Origin: an uncultured Bacteroidales bacterium
GTDB lineage: Bacteria > Bacteroidota > Bacteroidia > Bacteroidales > UBA932
Length of the DNA stretch: 6,730 nucleotides
Reading direction: 5' to 3'
Assembly: GCA_945874815.1 (NCBI GenBank)
Contig: CAMCIE010000079.1
Span: 1-6,730, forward strand
The notes beneath the pieces were generated by a model that worked only from the letters and a program-made list of their open reading frames with translations, was not told where the DNA came from and searched no databases. Position numbers and translations under genes: made by a program. Below are positions 5,889 to 6,730 of this stretch, piece by piece; the stretch's first letter is position 1, and every line of letters starts with the position of its first letter.

Positions 5889-6730
5889 ATGAACAAATTT
5901 CAAGAATCCATTCTCGAAGGCATTCCTTCAGTCCTTCCCGAACCGAAACCTTATGACAAATCCATCAACCATGCTCCCAAACGCAAGGACATTCTGACTC
6001 CTGAGGAAAAGGTGCTGGCCATAAAGAATGCGCTCAGGTATTTTCCAAAGGAACACCATGAGACTCTGGCAAAAGAATTCGCACAGGAGCTCAAGGAGTA
6101 TGGTCGTATATATATGTATAGGTTCCGTCCTGATTATGAGATGTTTGCACGTCCGATTCAGGAATATCCGGCCAGATCGCACCAGGCCGCAGCCATCATG
6201 GCGATGATTCAGAACAACCTCGACCCGAGGGTTGCCCAGCATCCTCACGAGCTGATAACCTATGGCGGAAACGGAGCCGTTTTCCAGAACTGGGCGCAGT
6301 ATCGTCTTGTCATGCAGTACCTTGCTACCATGACGGATGAGCAGACCCTGGTCATGTATTCCGGCCATCCGCTTGGTCTGTTCCCAAGTCACAGGGATGC
6401 TCCAAGGGTAATCGTGACCAACGGTATGGTGATTCCTAATTATTCGAAACAGGATGACTGGGAGAGGTTCAATGCCATGGGTGTGTCGCAATATGGTCAG
6501 ATGACTGCCGGTTCGTACATGTATATCGGTCCTCAGGGTATTGTTCACGGTACTACCATCACGGTGATGAATGCCGCCCGCAAACAGCTCGCTGCCAGAG
6601 GTTTGGAGGGTTCGAGAGAGAATATGGCCGGTATGTTGTTCGTCACTGCAGGACTTGGAGGCATGTCCGGTGCACAGCCTAAGGCCGGTGTGATTTCCGG
6701 AGTGGTGAGTGTTGTGGCCGAGATCAACCC
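5889..6730 (+). CDS. hutU: Urocanate hydratase, N-terminal part (cut by right window edge)
   Basis: Urocanase adds water to urocanate to give 4-imidazolone-5-propanoate, the second step of histidine degradation, in the cytoplasm, with tightly bound NAD+ as electrophile. The reading frame is open from ATG 5889 to the window end, 280 complete codons. Diagnostic stretches are LITYGGNGAVFQNW (122-135), VMYSGHPLGLFPSH, a YGQMTAGSYMYIGPQGIVHG segment, and GLGGMSGAQ (255-263), the nucleotide-binding glycine-rich loop. The GGMSGAQ wording and the extended N-terminus before YGGNGAV resemble the longer, eukaryote-like urocanases (about 670 residues) more than the roughly 550-residue Pseudomonas form, so roughly 390 residues are probably missing to the right. 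The start lies five bases after the ftcD stop, indicating cotranscription. hutI and hutH are expected nearby but are not in the window. Confidence 0.95.
   Translation, partial: MNKFQESILEGIPSVLPEPKPYDKSINHAPKRKDILTPEEKVLAIKNALRYFPKEHHETLAKEFAQELKEYGRIYMYRFRPDYEMFARPIQEYPARSHQAAAIMAMIQNNLDPRVAQHPHELITYGGNGAVFQNWAQYRLVMQYLATMTDEQTLVMYSGHPLGLFPSHRDAPRVIVTNGMVIPNYSKQDDWERFNAMGVSQYGQMTAGSYMYIGPQGIVHGTTITVMNAARKQLAARGLEGSRENMAGMLFVTAGLGGMSGAQPKAGVISGVVSVVAEIN

Noticed and set aside
5436..5903. A 155-codon open frame on the minus strand opposite the 3' end of ftcD.
   Set aside because: It is Ala/Ser-rich low-complexity sequence mirroring the Ala-rich cyclodeaminase domain; no signal or family features.
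5928..6548. A 206-codon open frame on the minus strand opposite hutU.
   Set aside because: It lies wholly antisense to a clear urocanase, has no recognisable domain or promoter, and is explained by the codon pattern of the real gene.

Overview
The window looks like ordinary chromosomal DNA from a member of the Bacteroidota, probably Bacteroidales. The evidence is threefold. Two intergenic gaps carry exact or near matches to the Bacteroidota -7 promoter element TAnnTTTG. Start codons are preceded by A-rich leaders rather than Shine-Dalgarno sequences. The gene content also fits: a MepM-like M23 lipoprotein, a bifunctional FTCD, and a urocanase resembling the long eukaryote-like form. Genus cannot be fixed from the sequence alone.

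Layout. (1) Positions 1-1236, minus strand, hold a compact three-gene operon read right to left: a small lipoprotein with a LEA2/WHy-like fold (763-1236), a secreted SPOR-domain protein (161-763) whose start overlaps the previous stop (TGATG), and, after 18 bases, the N-terminus of sigma-54, RpoN (1-142), which runs off the left edge. (2) Positions 1237-1337 are a short divergent promoter region. (3) Positions 1338-2699, plus strand, are miaB, the tRNA methylthiotransferase. (4) Positions 2743-4005, minus strand, convergent with miaB, encode a lipoprotein with an M23 (LytM/MepM-type) domain in which the second His of the HxH motif is Asp. (5) Positions 4006-4152 are a second divergent promoter region with interleaved -33/-7 elements and a 10-base inverted repeat. 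(6) From 4153 to the right edge, plus strand, is the start of a histidine-degradation (hut) operon: ftcD (formiminotransferase-cyclodeaminase fusion), then five bases later hutU (urocanate hydratase), cut by the window end.

How the genes work together. HutU converts urocanate to imidazolonepropionate. HutI, expected outside the window, opens that to N-formimino-glutamate. FtcD moves the formimino group to tetrahydrofolate and releases ammonia, giving glutamate and 5,10-methenyl-THF. The left half is a mixture of envelope functions (lipoprotein, SPOR protein, M23 lipoprotein), tRNA modification and a sigma factor; nothing seen links them to the hut genes.

I found no mobile element, CRISPR array, RNA gene or clearly novel system. 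The points most worth a second look are the Asp-for-His change in the M23 active site, the unusual end of the visible RpoN fragment, and the two compact divergent promoter regions.
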